Assembly (NCBI GenBank): GCA_963791905.1
Contig: CAWBTX010000007.1
Span: 220,593 to 284,592, forward strand
Source: Gaiellasilicea sp963791905
GTDB lineage: Bacteria; Actinomycetota; Thermoleophilia; Gaiellales; Gaiellaceae
Reading direction: 5' to 3'
Length of the DNA: 64,000 bases
Part shown: positions 16,748 through 25,634 of the stretch, piece by piece
Position numbering within the stretch: the first letter of the stretch is position 1
How the letters are laid out: each line of letters begins with the position of its first letter
Notes under the pieces: model-generated
Seen by the model: the letters and a program-made list of their open reading frames with translations, nothing else
Told to the model about the DNA's origin: nothing
Database searches by the model: none
Translations under genes and position numbers: made by a program

Positions 16748-17820
16748 GTGACCGCCGTGCCTCTCGACGCGAGGCGCCGTGCCTCCGCGTCGGCCCCCAC
16801 GAGGTCGTCGAGGTCTCGGGCCGCCCCGCCGTCGGCGGCGGCGAGCGCCTCCTCGACGACGTCGGAGATCCCGAGGAACGGCAGCCGGCCGTCGAGGAAC
16901 GCCTCGACGGCGACCTCGTTCGCGGCGTTGAAGACGCACGGGTAGGTGCCGCCGAGCTCGCCGGCGTGGCGCGCGAGCGAGAGCAGCGGGAACGTCTCGT
17001 GGTCCGGCACGCAGAACTCGAGCGAGAGGCCGGAGGCGAGGTCGAGCGGCGGAACGTCCGTTGCGGGCCGGTCCGGGTAGCCGAGCGCGTAGGAGATCGG
17101 GACCGTCATGTCGGGATAGCCGAGATGGGCGAACGCCGCACCGTCGCGGAACCGCACGAGAGCATGCACGATCGAAGTCGGATGCAGGACGACGGCGATC
17201 CGCTCGTACGGGAGGCGGAACAGGTGGTGCGCCTCGATCAGCTCGAGCCCCTTGTTCGCGAGGGTCGCCGAGTCGATCGTGATCTTCGGCCCCATGTTCC
17301 AGGTCGGGTGCGCGAGCGCCTCCTCGACGGTCACGTCCTCGAGCTCTTCGCGGGAGCGGCCGCGGAACGGCCCGCCCGAGGCGGTGAGGACGATCGAGTC
17401 GACGGTGTCGCGCGGGCGGCCCTCGAGGAACTGGAAGACGGCGCTGTGCTCCGAGTCGACCGGCAGCAGCAGCCCTCCTCCCCGCTCTTGCGCGAGGAGC
17501 ACGAGCTCTCCCGCGGCGACGAGGCTCTCCTTGTTCGCGAGCGCGAGCGTGACGCCGCGCTCGAGCGCCCACAGCGTGGCCCCGACGCCGGCGAAGCCGA
17601 CGACGGCGTTCAGGACGATGTCCGGCTCGGACGCCTCGAGCAGGTCGGTGAGGTCGCCCCCAGTCTGCACGTGCGCGACGCCCTGCGCGGCGGCGAGCTC
17701 GGAGAGAGCCGAGGTGCCGGACGCGAGCGCGCAGAGCTCGAGCTCCGGATGCCGCTCGATGACTGCGATCGCCTGCGTGCCGATCGACCCTGTTGCGCCC
17801 AGCAGCGCGACTCGCTTCAC
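16744..17820 (-). CDS. dxr: 1-deoxy-D-xylulose 5-phosphate reductoisomerase
   Basis: First committed step of the MEP pathway: DXP to MEP with NADPH. 358 aa from the GTG at 17820. The NADPH-binding start KRVALLGATGSIGTQA, the catalytic loop NKESLVAAGELV, PVDSEHSAVFQF, LTASGGPFRG and HPTWNMGPKITIDSATLANK are all present and intact. This is the target class of fosmidomycin. It sits between cdsA and rseP as in many bacteria. Confidence 0.97.
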   Translation of the reverse strand: MKRVALLGATGSIGTQAIAVIERHPELELCALASGTSALSELAAAQGVAHVQTGGDLTDLLEASEPDIVLNAVVGFAGVGATLWALERGVTLALANKESLVAAGELVLLAQERGGGLLLPVDSEHSAVFQFLEGRPRDTVDSIVLTASGGPFRGRSREELEDVTVEEALAHPTWNMGPKITIDSATLANKGLELIEAHHLFRLPYERIAVVLHPTSIVHALVRFRDGAAFAHLGYPDMTVPISYALGYPDRPATDVPPLDLASGLSLEFCVPDHETFPLLSLARHAGELGGTYPCVFNAANEVAVEAFLDGRLPFLGISDVVEEALAAADGGAARDLDDLVGADAEARRLASRGTAVT

Positions 17821-17846
17821 GCCGGAATTGTAGGGAGCGGAACCGG

Positions 17847-18644
17847 TCAGCCGTATCCGAATGCCAAAACGACGTAGAACGCGGCAACGCCGGCGAACAG
17901 GTGTGCGTCGATGCGGTCGAGCATGCCGCCGTGCCCGCCGAGCAGCCGCCCGGAGTCCTTCACCTTCAGATCCCGCTTGATCGCCGACTCGAAGAGGTCG
18001 CCGGAGGCCCCAGCGAGGGCGACGGCTCCTCCGAGCACGAGCGACTCCGGGATCGTGAGGAAGTCCTGGTCGTAGAAGGCGAAGAAGGCCACCGCGACGG
18101 CGACGAGCGTGCCGGCGATGAACCCCTCCCACGTCTTCCCGGGCGAGATCGCGGGCGCCAGCTTGTGCCGGCCGATGAGCCTGCCGACGAAGTAGGCCGC
18201 GGTGTCGTCGGCGAAGACGGCCACGAGCACGGTGAAGATCGCGAGCCTGCCGTGCTCGGGCAGGTCGCGCAGCAGGAGCAGGTGCCCGAGGCCCGCGGCG
18301 ACCCAGGCGACGCCCAGCAGCGTCGTCCCGATCGTGATCGTCGCAGACTGCCTCGTCTCGGCGACCCCGTAGAGGAGGAACGCGAGGAGCAGTGTCAGCA
18401 TCAGCCCACCGAGCAGCCACGGTGGCCCACCGAGCTGGGCGCCGAGGAGCGTTGCGGTCGCCCCCGCGTAGCCGGCGAGCACCAGCGGCCGCAGGCTCCG
18501 CGCCATGACGTAGAGCTCGTGCAGGGCGATCAGCGCCACCACGAGCGCCAGGGCAAAGAGCGGCCAGCCGCCGAGGTACACCAGCCAGAGGACGAGCGGG
18601 AGCAGGACGAGCGCCACGAGGACGCGGGAGACGAGCTGGCTCAC
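17847..18644 (-). CDS. cdsA: Phosphatidate cytidylyltransferase
   Basis: Makes CDP-diacylglycerol from phosphatidic acid and CTP in the membrane, feeding all phospholipid synthesis. 265 aa with about seven hydrophobic segments. The family signature is complete: SAIKRDLKVKDSGRLLGGHG followed by GMLDRIDA. An FADDTAAYFVGRLIG region precedes it. Nineteen bases separate it from uppS. Confidence 0.95.
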   Translation of the reverse strand: MSQLVSRVLVALVLLPLVLWLVYLGGWPLFALALVVALIALHELYVMARSLRPLVLAGYAGATATLLGAQLGGPPWLLGGLMLTLLLAFLLYGVAETRQSATITIGTTLLGVAWVAAGLGHLLLLRDLPEHGRLAIFTVLVAVFADDTAAYFVGRLIGRHKLAPAISPGKTWEGFIAGTLVAVAVAFFAFYDQDFLTIPESLVLGGAVALAGASGDLFESAIKRDLKVKDSGRLLGGHGGMLDRIDAHLFAGVAAFYVVLAFGYG

Positions 18645-18663
18645 GGGCGCCGGCCTGGGACGC

Positions 18664-19401
18664 TCATCGGCCGCCGAACCGCCGCCGGCGGCTCGCGTAC
18701 TCGCCGAGCGCGCTGCGGAGGTCGGCCTCGCCGAAGTCCGGCCAGAGGGTGTCGACGAAGACGAGCTCGGCGTAGGCGAGCTGCCAGAGGAAGAAGTTCG
18801 ACAGCCGCAGTTCCCCCGACGTGCGGATCAGCAGGTCGGGGTCGGGAAGATCCGGCGCATAGAGCCGCGACGAGATCGCTGCCTCGTCGATCTGGTCGGC
18901 CGGAACCCCGTCCTCGACGAGTTGCCGCGCCGCCCGCACCAGCTCCTCGCGGCCGCCGTAGTCGAAGGCGATCCAGAGCAGGAGCGTGTCGTTCGCCTCG
19001 GTCTCGCGCTCCAGCCGCTCCATCTGCTCGCGCAGAGAGGATGGCACGCGATCGCGCCGGCCGATGAAGCGCGAGCGCACGCCCTGCTCGGCGAGCTCGG
19101 GAAGCTCGCGCTCGATCGTCTCGCCGAAGATCTCCATGAGGTCGGTGACCTCTTCCGGCGGCCGGGTCCAGTTCTCGGTCGAGAAGGCGTAGACGGCGAG
19201 CGAGCGAACGCCGAGCGCGATTGCCGCCTCGACCGTCCGCCTGACTGCGCGGGTCCCCTCGCGGTGGCCTTCCGAGACGGGCAGCCCCCGGGCCTCGGCC
19301 CAGCGAGCGTTGCCGTCGAGGATGATGGCGACGCTACGAGCCGCCTCGATTCCCGCTTCGCGCGAATCGAGGTTAGGAGACGCACTCACACGCTCGACCA
19401 T
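18664..19401 (-). CDS. uppS: Undecaprenyl diphosphate synthase (cis-prenyltransferase)
   Basis: Builds the C50-55 lipid carrier for cell wall synthesis from isoprenoid units. 245 aa. The diphosphate-binding P-loop reads ILDGNARWAEARGLP (the usual MDGNGRWA with Met to Leu and Gly to Ala). YAFSTENWTRP and the C-terminal RTSGELRLSNFFLWQLAYAE with WPDF are standard. The ATG at 19401 fits. Together with dxr and ispG the run supplies and uses isoprenoids. Confidence 0.96.
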   Translation of the reverse strand: MVERVSASPNLDSREAGIEAARSVAIILDGNARWAEARGLPVSEGHREGTRAVRRTVEAAIALGVRSLAVYAFSTENWTRPPEEVTDLMEIFGETIERELPELAEQGVRSRFIGRRDRVPSSLREQMERLERETEANDTLLLWIAFDYGGREELVRAARQLVEDGVPADQIDEAAISSRLYAPDLPDPDLLIRTSGELRLSNFFLWQLAYAELVFVDTLWPDFGEADLRSALGEYASRRRRFGGR

Positions 19402-19426
19402 CTAGAAGTTTGGCTCGCGAAGCGAG

Positions 19427-19990
19427 TCAAACTTCCATGATCTCGGCCTCTTTGTGCTTCATCAGGTCGTCGATCGTCTTCGTGTGCTCGTCCGTCAGCT
19501 TCTGCACCTGCGTCTCGCCGCGGCGCTCCTCGTCGTCCCCGACCTCGCCGTTCTTGACGAGCTCCTCGAGATGGCGCATCACATCTCGGCGGACGTTGCG
19601 GATCGCGACCTTGCCGTCTTCCCCGTAACGCCGGACGACCTTGACGAGCTCCTTGCGGCGCTCCTCCGTCAGCTGCGGGATCGGTAGGCGGATCAGCTTG
19701 CCGTCGTTCGACGGCGTGAGGCCGAGGTCCGACTCCTGCACCGCCTTCTCGATCGCCCGGATCTGCGTCGGGTCGAACGGCTGCACCGTGAGCATCCGCG
19801 GCTCCGGCGCTCCGATCGTCGCCATGTTCTTCAGCGGCGTCGGCGTCCCGTAGTAGTCGATCGTGATGCGGTCGAGCAGCGCCGTCGAGGCTCTCCCGGT
19901 GCGCACGCTGTTGAACTCACCGCGCGTCGTCTCGATCGACTTGTCCATGCGGCGGGTCGCGTCCTGGAGGAACTCCTCGATCGTCGGCAT
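19427..19990 (-). CDS. frr: Ribosome recycling factor
   Basis: Splits the post-termination ribosome with EF-G. 187 aa. It starts PTIEEFLQDATRRMDKSIET; the conserved RTGRASTALLDRI, TIGAPEPRMLTVQPFD, and PQLTEERRKELVKVVRRYGE match the family over its full length. I take the ATG at 19990, which has GGAGG six bases upstream and overlaps the pyrH stop as TGATG; a GTG directly before it is possible. Confidence 0.96.
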   Translation of the reverse strand: MPTIEEFLQDATRRMDKSIETTRGEFNSVRTGRASTALLDRITIDYYGTPTPLKNMATIGAPEPRMLTVQPFDPTQIRAIEKAVQESDLGLTPSNDGKLIRLPIPQLTEERRKELVKVVRRYGEDGKVAIRNVRRDVMRHLEELVKNGEVGDDEERRGETQVQKLTDEHTKTIDDLMKHKEAEIMEV

Positions 19991-20780
19991 CACGTTCCTC
20001 CGTTCGTGGGGGTGGAGATGATCGTCCCGACCCGCTCGCCGGAGACGACGCGCAGGATGTTGCCCGCCGCGAGCTCGAAGACGTAGATCGGCACGTCATT
20101 CTCCATGCAGAGGGACAGGGCGGTGGTGTCCATCACGCGCAGGCCGCGCTCGATCGCCTCGAGGTGGGTCAGCTCCGGCAGGAAGGTCGCCCGCGGGTCG
20201 AGCTGCGGATCCCCGTCGTAGACGCCCTTCGTGCCGCTCTTGCCCATCAGGATCGCCTCCGCGCCGATCTCGAGCGCCCGCAGCGCGGCGGCGGTGTCGG
20301 TGGTGAAGAACGGGTTGCCCGTGCCGCCGGCGAAGATGACGACGCGGCCCTTCTCGAGATGCCGCATCGCGCGGCGCCGGATGTACGGCTCCGCGACCTC
20401 CGAGACCTCGAGCGCCGAGAGCACGCGCGTGACCGCGCCGAGGCGCTCCAGCGCGTCCTGCAGCGTGATCGCGTTCAGGACCGTCGCGAGCATGCCGGCG
20501 TAGTCGCCGGTCGCGCGGTCCATCCCGTCCGCCGCAGCGGCGAGGCCTCGGTAGATGTTGCCGCCTCCGACGACGATCGCGAGCTCCAGGCCCTCGCGCT
20601 GCACGGCGACGATCTCCGTCGCGATCGCCTCGACCGTCTTCGGATCGACCCGTACTCGCGCCGGCCCATCAGCGCCTCGCCGGAGAGCTTCAGCAGGACG
20701 CGGCGGAAGGCGGGCGCCGCGTCGCGCAGCGCATGCTCCGCCCTCTCGCCCGCCTGGACTGGCCCTGGCCTCGTTGACAC
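19990..20780 (-). CDS. pyrH: UMP kinase, broken by a one-base deletion
   Basis: Phosphorylates UMP to UDP. The N-terminus (GTG 20780; RRVLLKLSGEALMGRREYG) and the rest (TVEAIATEIVAVQREGLELA, VVGGGNIYRG, VIFAGGTGNPFFTTDTAA, GTKGVYDGDP) are in different frames. Adding one base in GGG-TCGATCCG near 20655 restores the expected YG-[IV]-DPKTVEAIA. The gene is essential in bacteria and every other motif is perfect, so a sequence error is more likely than a real mutation. Four bases separate it from tsf. Confidence 0.93.
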
Positions 20781-20784
20781 GGGC

Positions 20785-21594
20785 CTATTCTGCGACAGTC
20801 AGCCGCTTGAACGCCACCACGGTCGCGCCCGCCTGCTCGAGCGCCTGGCCCACCGTCTGCGACGAGTCGTGGATCCAGGGCTGCTCCGTCAGCGCGCCGC
20901 CGGGCTGAGCCGCGAAGAACCGCTTCGCCAGCATGCCCTCGACGATCTTCTCCTTCGCCTGCTCCGGCTTGCCCTCGAGCTCGTCGGAGTTCAGGTAGAT
21001 CTGCCGCTCCGCCGCGACCTCATCCGCCGGGGCGTCGTCCTTCGTCGTCCACGCCGGCGCCGCGAAGGAGATGTGCATCGCGAGCTGACGCGCGAGCTCG
21101 GGCGTGCCGCCCTCGAGCTTCACGACGACGCCGATCTTGTTCGCGGGCGGGTGCGTGTACGCGCCCAGGACCTCCCCGTCGCCGGCCTCGTACCGCTCCG
21201 CGCCCGTGACGAGGATGTTCTCGCCGAGCTTGGCGATCAGCTCGACACGCTCGTTCTCGAGCTCGGCGACGGCCTCCGGCCCGCGGGCGTCGACGGCGAG
21301 GAGCACCTTCTTCGCCCACTCGGCGAACTCCTCGTTGTTCGAGACGGGCTCCGTCTCGCAGCCGACCGCGACCATCGTCACGTGGCTGTCGTCCTGGATG
21401 TAGCCCACCATGCCCTCGCTCGTCGCGCGGTCCGCGCGCTTGCCGGCCTGGGCGATGCCGCGCTCGCGGAGCAGCGTCCTGGCGGCCTCGATGTCGCCGT
21501 CGGTCTCCTGGAGCGCGCGCTTGCACTCCATCATCCCGGCGCCGGTGAGGTCCCGGAGCTGCTTGACGAGGTCTGCGGAGATCGTCGTGGTCAC
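20785..21594 (-). CDS. tsf: Elongation factor Ts
   Basis: Nucleotide exchange factor for EF-Tu. 269 aa. The N-terminal UBA-like helix and signature VKQLRDLTGAGMMECKRALQ followed by TDGDIEAARTLLRERG is intact. The core has VGCETEPVSNNEEF (contacting EF-Tu) and the dimer-repeat region. The GTG at 21594 overlaps the rpsB stop as GTGA. Confidence 0.97.
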   Translation of the reverse strand: MTTTISADLVKQLRDLTGAGMMECKRALQETDGDIEAARTLLRERGIAQAGKRADRATSEGMVGYIQDDSHVTMVAVGCETEPVSNNEEFAEWAKKVLLAVDARGPEAVAELENERVELIAKLGENILVTGAERYEAGDGEVLGAYTHPPANKIGVVVKLEGGTPELARQLAMHISFAAPAWTTKDDAPADEVAAERQIYLNSDELEGKPEQAKEKIVEGMLAKRFFAAQPGGALTEQPWIHDSSQTVGQALEQAGATVVAFKRLTVAE

Positions 21595-22535
21595 GTGTCT
21601 TCTCCCTCGCTGGTAATGGCGTTCGGCTCGGCCGCGGAGGCCTCGCCGGTGATCTCGGTCGGCTGCTCGGCCTCGACGGCGGGCTCGCCCGCTTCGGCGG
21701 CGGCAGCGGTGAGCGGCTCGTCCTCCGCCGGCGTCGCCTCCGTGGCCGACTCGGCGGCTGCCGGCTGCTCGGGGGCCGGCTCCTCGGCGGCGGGCTCGCC
21801 GTCGCCGTTGCCGTTCGCCGAGGCGGCGGCGGCCGCGAAGTCGCGCTCGCTCACCTTCTTCTGGCCCGCGTCGATCCCGTCGGCGATCGCGCGCACTATC
21901 AGGCTGCAGGAGCGGATCGCGTCGTCGTTGCCGGGGATGACGTAGTCGGCCTCGTCGGGGTCGCAGTTCGTGTCGACGAGCGCCAGGATCGGCATGCCGA
22001 GCCGCCGCGCCTCGCGCACCGCGAGCTGCTCCTTGCGCAGGTCGACGATGAAGATCGCGTCCGGCTGGCGGCGCAAGTCGGCGACTCCGCCGAGGTTGGC
22101 CTCGAGCTTCTCGAGCTCGGCGACCATCGCCATACGCTCCTTCGCCGGCAGCAGGTCGAGCTGGCCCTCGGTCTTGAGGCGGCGCAGCTCGTGCAGGTGT
22201 GCGATCCGGTCACTGATGGTCTTCCAGTTGGTCAGCAGGCCGCCAAGCCAGCGATTGCTGACGTACGGCATGCCGACCCGCGCAGCCTCGCTCGCGACGG
22301 CGTCCTGCGCCTGCTTCTTCGTGCCGACGAAGAGGATCGTGCCGCCGCGCTCGGCGATGTTGCGCGCGAAGTCGTAGGCCTCCTGGAGCAGCTCGGAGGT
22401 CTGCTGGAGGTCGATGATGTAGATGCCGCCGCGCTCGGTGAAGATGAACCGCTTCATCTTCGGGTTCCAGCGGCGGGTCTGGTGGCCGAAGTGGACTCCG
22501 GCCTCCAAAAGCTCTCGCATGGAGACAACTGCCAA
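21591..22535 (-). CDS. rpsB: 30S ribosomal protein S2 with acidic C-terminal tail
   Basis: The core is typical: MRELLEAGVHFGHQTRRWNP, then IDLQQTSELLQEAYDFARN and ALVDTNCDPDEADYVIPGND. I place the start at a TTG (22535), which gives an N-terminus (M-AVVSMRELLEAG) of normal length and has AAAGGGG upstream; longer frames begin at 22565. After residue ~235 the protein carries a tail of about 80 residues rich in Glu, Ala and Pro, absent from E. coli S2. Tails of this sort are known in some actinobacterial S2 proteins. Confidence 0.95.
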   Translation of the reverse strand: MAVVSMRELLEAGVHFGHQTRRWNPKMKRFIFTERGGIYIIDLQQTSELLQEAYDFARNIAERGGTILFVGTKKQAQDAVASEAARVGMPYVSNRWLGGLLTNWKTISDRIAHLHELRRLKTEGQLDLLPAKERMAMVAELEKLEANLGGVADLRRQPDAIFIVDLRKEQLAVREARRLGMPILALVDTNCDPDEADYVIPGNDDAIRSCSLIVRAIADGIDAGQKKVSERDFAAAAASANGNGDGEPAAEEPAPEQPAAAESATEATPAEDEPLTAAAAEAGEPAVEAEQPTEITGEASAAEPNAITSEGEDT

Positions 22536-22665
22536 GGGATTGGCCCCTTTCATGGTTGATTGCACTGCACCGGCGGGGCGCGGGCGGAACCGAGCTCAGA
22601 GCTCAGCACCCCCTCCCGTCCTGGTCGCCGGGTCGGGAATGGGACGCCGGCAGTGTAGCCGAGGA

Positions 22666-22688
22666 CTTTGCAACAGACTGTTACTTGG
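22666..22688. repeat. Dispersed 23-base palindrome, copy A
   Basis: CTTTGCAACAG-A-CTGTTACTTGG. It overlaps the 3' end of the minus-strand rluD gene and supplies its TAA stop. See copies at 33057, 42325 and 59000; the 15-base core GCAACAG-W-CTGTTRC is shared by all four. Confidence 0.8.
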
Positions 22689-23571
22689 AGCGCGCGAGCT
22701 CGAGGGCGGCGGCGAGATCGTCCGGGAGCGGCGACTCGACGTCGACCTGCTCGCCGGTCAGCGGATGCTGGAACGCGAGCCTCGCCGCGTGCAGGAACTG
22801 CCGCTCGAGCCCGAGATCGCCCGCGACGCCGTACACAGGGTCGCCTGCGACCGGCAGCTCGATCGCCTCGAGGTGGACGCGGATCTGGTGCGTGCGGCCG
22901 GTCTCGAGCCGGACCTCGAGCAGCGCGTGCTCCGGCAGCAGCTCGAGCGTCTCGAAGTGGGTGACCGCCTCTCGCGGGGTGGCGGTGTCGAGGGAGTGGC
23001 GCGTGCGGTCGAAGCGGTCGCGGCCGATCGCCGCCTCGATCCGCCCCGTCCGGGACTTCGGCGCGCCCCTGACGAGGGCCAGGTAGCGCCGGTCGAGCTC
23101 GCGACGCCGGATCAGCTCCTGCAGCCGTGCGTGCGCCTCCTCGGAGCGGGCGACGACGAGCAGCCCCGAGGTGTCGCGGTCGAGCCGGTGGACGATCCCG
23201 GGCCGGTCGTCGTCGCCGCCGGCGGCGTCCAGCGCGAGGAGCCCGTGGACGAGCGTGCCGCTGTCGTGACCGCCGGCCGGATGCACGACGATGCCGGCGG
23301 GCTTGTCGACGACGAGCAGGTGCTCGTCCTCCCAGGCGATCGGGAGGTCCATCGGCTCCGGCTGCAGCGGCCCGGGCTCGGCGGGGAGCTCGACCACGAC
23401 CTCCTCCCCGCCCTCGAGCCGGTGGCTCTTCGGCCGCGGCCGTCCATCGACGAGGACCGCGCCGTCCGCGACGAGGCGCTCCGCGAGCGAGCGCGAGCCG
23501 ATCTCACCGCGCGCCGCCAGCGCGCGGTCGAGCCGTCCGGGCTCAGAGACGCTGAAGCGGAGAGTGGCCAA
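22681..23571 (-). CDS. rluD: Large-subunit rRNA pseudouridine synthase, RluA/RluD family
   Basis: 296 aa: an N-terminal S4 RNA-binding domain (RLDRALAARGEIGSRSLAER) followed by the RluA catalytic domain. The active-site Asp lies in HRLDRDTSGLLVVARS, and ETGRTHQIRVHLEAI plus GDPVYG complete the family motifs. It converts specific uridines in 23S rRNA; the exact positions cannot be read from sequence. It overlaps lspA by 29 bases, a pairing (lspA-rluD) seen in many Gram-positive bacteria. Confidence 0.93.
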   Translation of the reverse strand: MATLRFSVSEPGRLDRALAARGEIGSRSLAERLVADGAVLVDGRPRPKSHRLEGGEEVVVELPAEPGPLQPEPMDLPIAWEDEHLLVVDKPAGIVVHPAGGHDSGTLVHGLLALDAAGGDDDRPGIVHRLDRDTSGLLVVARSEEAHARLQELIRRRELDRRYLALVRGAPKSRTGRIEAAIGRDRFDRTRHSLDTATPREAVTHFETLELLPEHALLEVRLETGRTHQIRVHLEAIELPVAGDPVYGVAGDLGLERQFLHAARLAFQHPLTGEQVDVESPLPDDLAAALELARSK

Positions 23572-24142
23572 GCGTCGGCCGGTGCGTGCGGCGGTCTGCC
23601 GCGGCGAGCGCCGCGAACAGGATCGCGACCCCGACGACGATGAAGGAGTCGGCGAGGTTGAACGCCGGCCAGAAGCGGACGTCGAGGAAGTCCGTGACGT
23701 GACCGAGCCGGACCCGGTCGAGCAGGTTCGAGATGCTGCCGCCGAGCACGAAGCCGAGCGCCACGGGCAGGATCGGATGCCGCCGGCCGGAGCGGGCGAA
23801 GAACACGAGCATCCACGTCACCGCGACCGCCGTCAGGGCGATCACGATCGACGTCGCGTCGGAGAAGAGGCCGAAGGCGATGCCCGAGTTCTGGACATGG
23901 TGGATCGAGAGCGGGCCGACGATGTGCACGTCTTCGCCTAGGGCGAGCGCGCTCGAGACGATCTGCTTCGTCAGCTGGTCCGCGGCAATCGCGGCGAGGG
24001 CGATCGCGCCGAAGCCGATCCACTGCCGCGGGCCGGCCGCAAGCGACCGCTGCGCGGCGGAGATCGGCCGCAGCGCATTCGTCGACGATCCGATGCGGAC
24101 GTCGAGCACGGGTGGAGACTCGCGGCGTGCCGGCTCGCTCAA
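23543..24142 (-). CDS. lspA: Lipoprotein signal peptidase II
   Basis: Aspartyl protease in the membrane that removes the signal peptide from prolipoproteins. About 199 aa. Both catalytic Asp boxes are present: GGSISNLLDRVRLGHVTDF and FNLADSFIVVG, with VQNSGIAFGLF between membrane segments and AADQLTKQIV early on. No ATG fits; a TTG at 24142 overlapping the traR stop (TTGA) is the best start and gives an N-terminus of ordinary length. Lipoprotein substrates are nearby (for example 44905-45450). Confidence 0.92.
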   Translation of the reverse strand: MSEPARRESPPVLDVRIGSSTNALRPISAAQRSLAAGPRQWIGFGAIALAAIAADQLTKQIVSSALALGEDVHIVGPLSIHHVQNSGIAFGLFSDATSIVIALTAVAVTWMLVFFARSGRRHPILPVALGFVLGGSISNLLDRVRLGHVTDFLDVRFWPAFNLADSFIVVGVAILFAALAAADRRTHRPTLGHSPLQRL

Positions 24143-24504
24143 CGCCCCTGCTTCCTCGCGTCGTCGATGCACAGCGTCGCCCACGGCACCGCCTCGAGCC
24201 GCTCCGCGGGAATCTCCTTCCCGCAGGCGGTGCACTTCCCGTAGCTGCCGTCGTCGATCCGCGCCAAAGCGGCTTCGACGTCGCGCAGCTGCCGCTCGGC
24301 GTCCTCCTCGAGCCCTTCGTCGAGCTCGCGGTCGAACGTCGCGCTCGCGGTGTCTGCGAGATGGTTGTCGGCGCTCGACGACAGCAGCTCTCCGGTGTCG
24401 TCGAGGAGCGACGAGCCGCCGATGTCGTGATTCCGGATCGTCGCCTGGAGCCGCTCACGCCGCTCGAGGAGCGTTCCGCGGAAGTGCTCGGTGTCGATGC
24501 TCAT
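24139..24504 (-). CDS. TraR/DksA-type zinc-finger protein
   Basis: 121 aa. An acidic helical N-terminus (LLERRERLQATI, then ELDEGLEEDAERQLRDVE) leads to a C-terminal four-Cys-type zinc finger, GKCTACGKEIPAERLEAVPW followed by ATLCIDDA. These proteins enter the RNA polymerase secondary channel or act as general regulators. Only three of the four zinc positions are Cys (CxxC...C, then Asp), as in some DksA variants. The ATG at 24504 overlaps the DUF167 stop. Confidence 0.85.
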   Translation of the reverse strand: MSIDTEHFRGTLLERRERLQATIRNHDIGGSSLLDDTGELLSSSADNHLADTASATFDRELDEGLEEDAERQLRDVEAALARIDDGSYGKCTACGKEIPAERLEAVPWATLCIDDARKQGR

Positions 24505-24806
24505 CCTGTTGTTGTCCTTTCTACCGACACCCCACCACCCGCTGCTTCGAGGCGCCGCTCTGTCTCCTCCGGCGGGATCCCCGCCACCTCGACGATCTTG
24601 TCGCGTGACGCGCCGCCCGAGACCAGCGTGACGTCGCCGCGCGCACAACCCAGAGTATCCGCGAGAAGCGCAAGCACTGCCTCGGTGGCGTGCCCGCGCT
24701 CCGGAGGAGCCGTGACGCGCACCTTCCAGGCGTCACCGTGCCTCCCGACGACGCCGGTGCTCCTGGCGCCCGGCTGGACTCGCAAGCGCAGGCGAGTGTG
24801 CGGCAC
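24501..24806 (-). CDS. DUF167 (YggU-like) protein
   Basis: 101 aa. The family pattern is clear: RLRLRVQPGARSTGVVG, VRVTAPPERGHATEAVLALL, GDVTLVSGGASRDKIVEV. The structure of YggU-type proteins is known but the function is not. It sits between divIVA and traR, as in other Gram-positive division/envelope clusters. Confidence 0.85.
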   Translation of the reverse strand: MPHTRLRLRVQPGARSTGVVGRHGDAWKVRVTAPPERGHATEAVLALLADTLGCARGDVTLVSGGASRDKIVEVAGIPPEETERRLEAAGGGVSVERTTTG

Positions 24807-24832
24807 CCCGCCAGGTTATGAGATGAATCGGA

Positions 24833-25300
24833 TTACGAGATCAGTCGGCGAATCTCTCCGGTCGACTCGCCGACGGCCACGCGCCGATCCGTGGTCGCCT
24901 CGTCGACGGTCTCGAGCGCCGACGCGAGCAAGGCACGGATCCGGCGCAGCTCACCGTCGAGACGCTCTCGCTCGGCCGCAGCCCTCCGGCTGACCGCCCG
25001 CGCCTCGGCATGCGCCTCGGCGATGATGCCGTCGGCATCGCGCCGCGCGTGGTCTCGCAGGTCCTGCGCAGAGCGCTCCGCCGAGACGAGGGTCGTCCGC
25101 AGGAGCCCCTCGAGTTCCTTGTGCCGCTGCAGGTCGGACTCGAGCGTCTCCACCTTGTCGGCCAGGTCGGCGCGCTCACGCCAGACCCCCTCGAAGCTGT
25201 CGGCGATCTCGGTGAGCAGGTTGTCGACGGCTTCGCGGCGGTAGCCGACCACGCCGCGACTCGGTTTCAGGTGACGGATCTCGACGGGTGTCAGCGCCAT
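24833..25300 (-). CDS. DivIVA-domain protein
   Basis: 155 aa. The N-terminal membrane-curvature domain reads MALTPVEIRHLKPSRGVVGY followed by RREAVDNLLTEIADSFE, and the rest is coiled coil (KELEGLLRTTLVSAERSAQD). DivIVA/Wag31 proteins mark poles and septa and direct wall growth. At 155 aa it is shorter than Wag31, so it may be a SepIVA- or GpsB-like relative. It lies beside yggT and sepF as in many Gram-positive bacteria. Confidence 0.88.
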   Translation of the reverse strand: MALTPVEIRHLKPSRGVVGYRREAVDNLLTEIADSFEGVWRERADLADKVETLESDLQRHKELEGLLRTTLVSAERSAQDLRDHARRDADGIIAEAHAEARAVSRRAAAERERLDGELRRIRALLASALETVDEATTDRRVAVGESTGEIRRLIS

Positions 25301-25322
25301 CCCAACTCCTTTCCTAGCTCTG

Positions 25323-25634
25323 TCATAGGCCCTCGAGGAGCGACGTCAGCACGTTCGAGAGCACGAAGAGGACGATGATCGCCACCATCGGTGAGAGGTC
25401 GAGCGGCCCGAGCGGCGGGATGAAGCGCCGGAAGATCCGCAGATAGGGGTCGCAGACGTCGTAGAGGAACCGCTGGACGCGGTTGAGCGTCGGGCTGTAC
25501 GGCAGCCGGATCCAGGACGTGAGGATGTAGGCCAGGATCAGGAGCGTGTAGACGAAGATGAAGATCCTGACGAACTGCGCCAGCGACGAGCCAAGATCGA
25601 GGAGCAAGCCGATGGCGGCGAGGTGGTCGCCCAT
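25323..25634 (-). CDS. YggT family membrane protein
   Basis: About 103 aa with two hydrophobic hairpins. FVYTLLILAYILTSWIRLP and YDVCDPYLRIFRRFIPPLG followed by LDLSPMVAIIVLFVLSNVL are diagnostic. It is linked to the division cluster in Gram-positives; the molecular role is not established. The ATG at 25634 is preferred over an upstream alternative at 25643. The next 180 bases upstream contain no gene I can support. Confidence 0.88.
   Translation of the reverse strand: MGDHLAAIGLLLDLGSSLAQFVRIFIFVYTLLILAYILTSWIRLPYSPTLNRVQRFLYDVCDPYLRIFRRFIPPLGPLDLSPMVAIIVLFVLSNVLTSLLEGL

Noticed and set aside
15536..17887. A 783-codon open frame spanning rseP and dxr
   Set aside because: Only the last 403 codons (rseP) encode recognisable protein; the first part is the antisense-free shadow of dxr in another frame.
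24501..24648. Longer N-terminus for the TraR-like protein
   Set aside because: The extra residues are the DUF167 gene read in another frame; the ATG at 24504 with an ATGA overlap is a better start.
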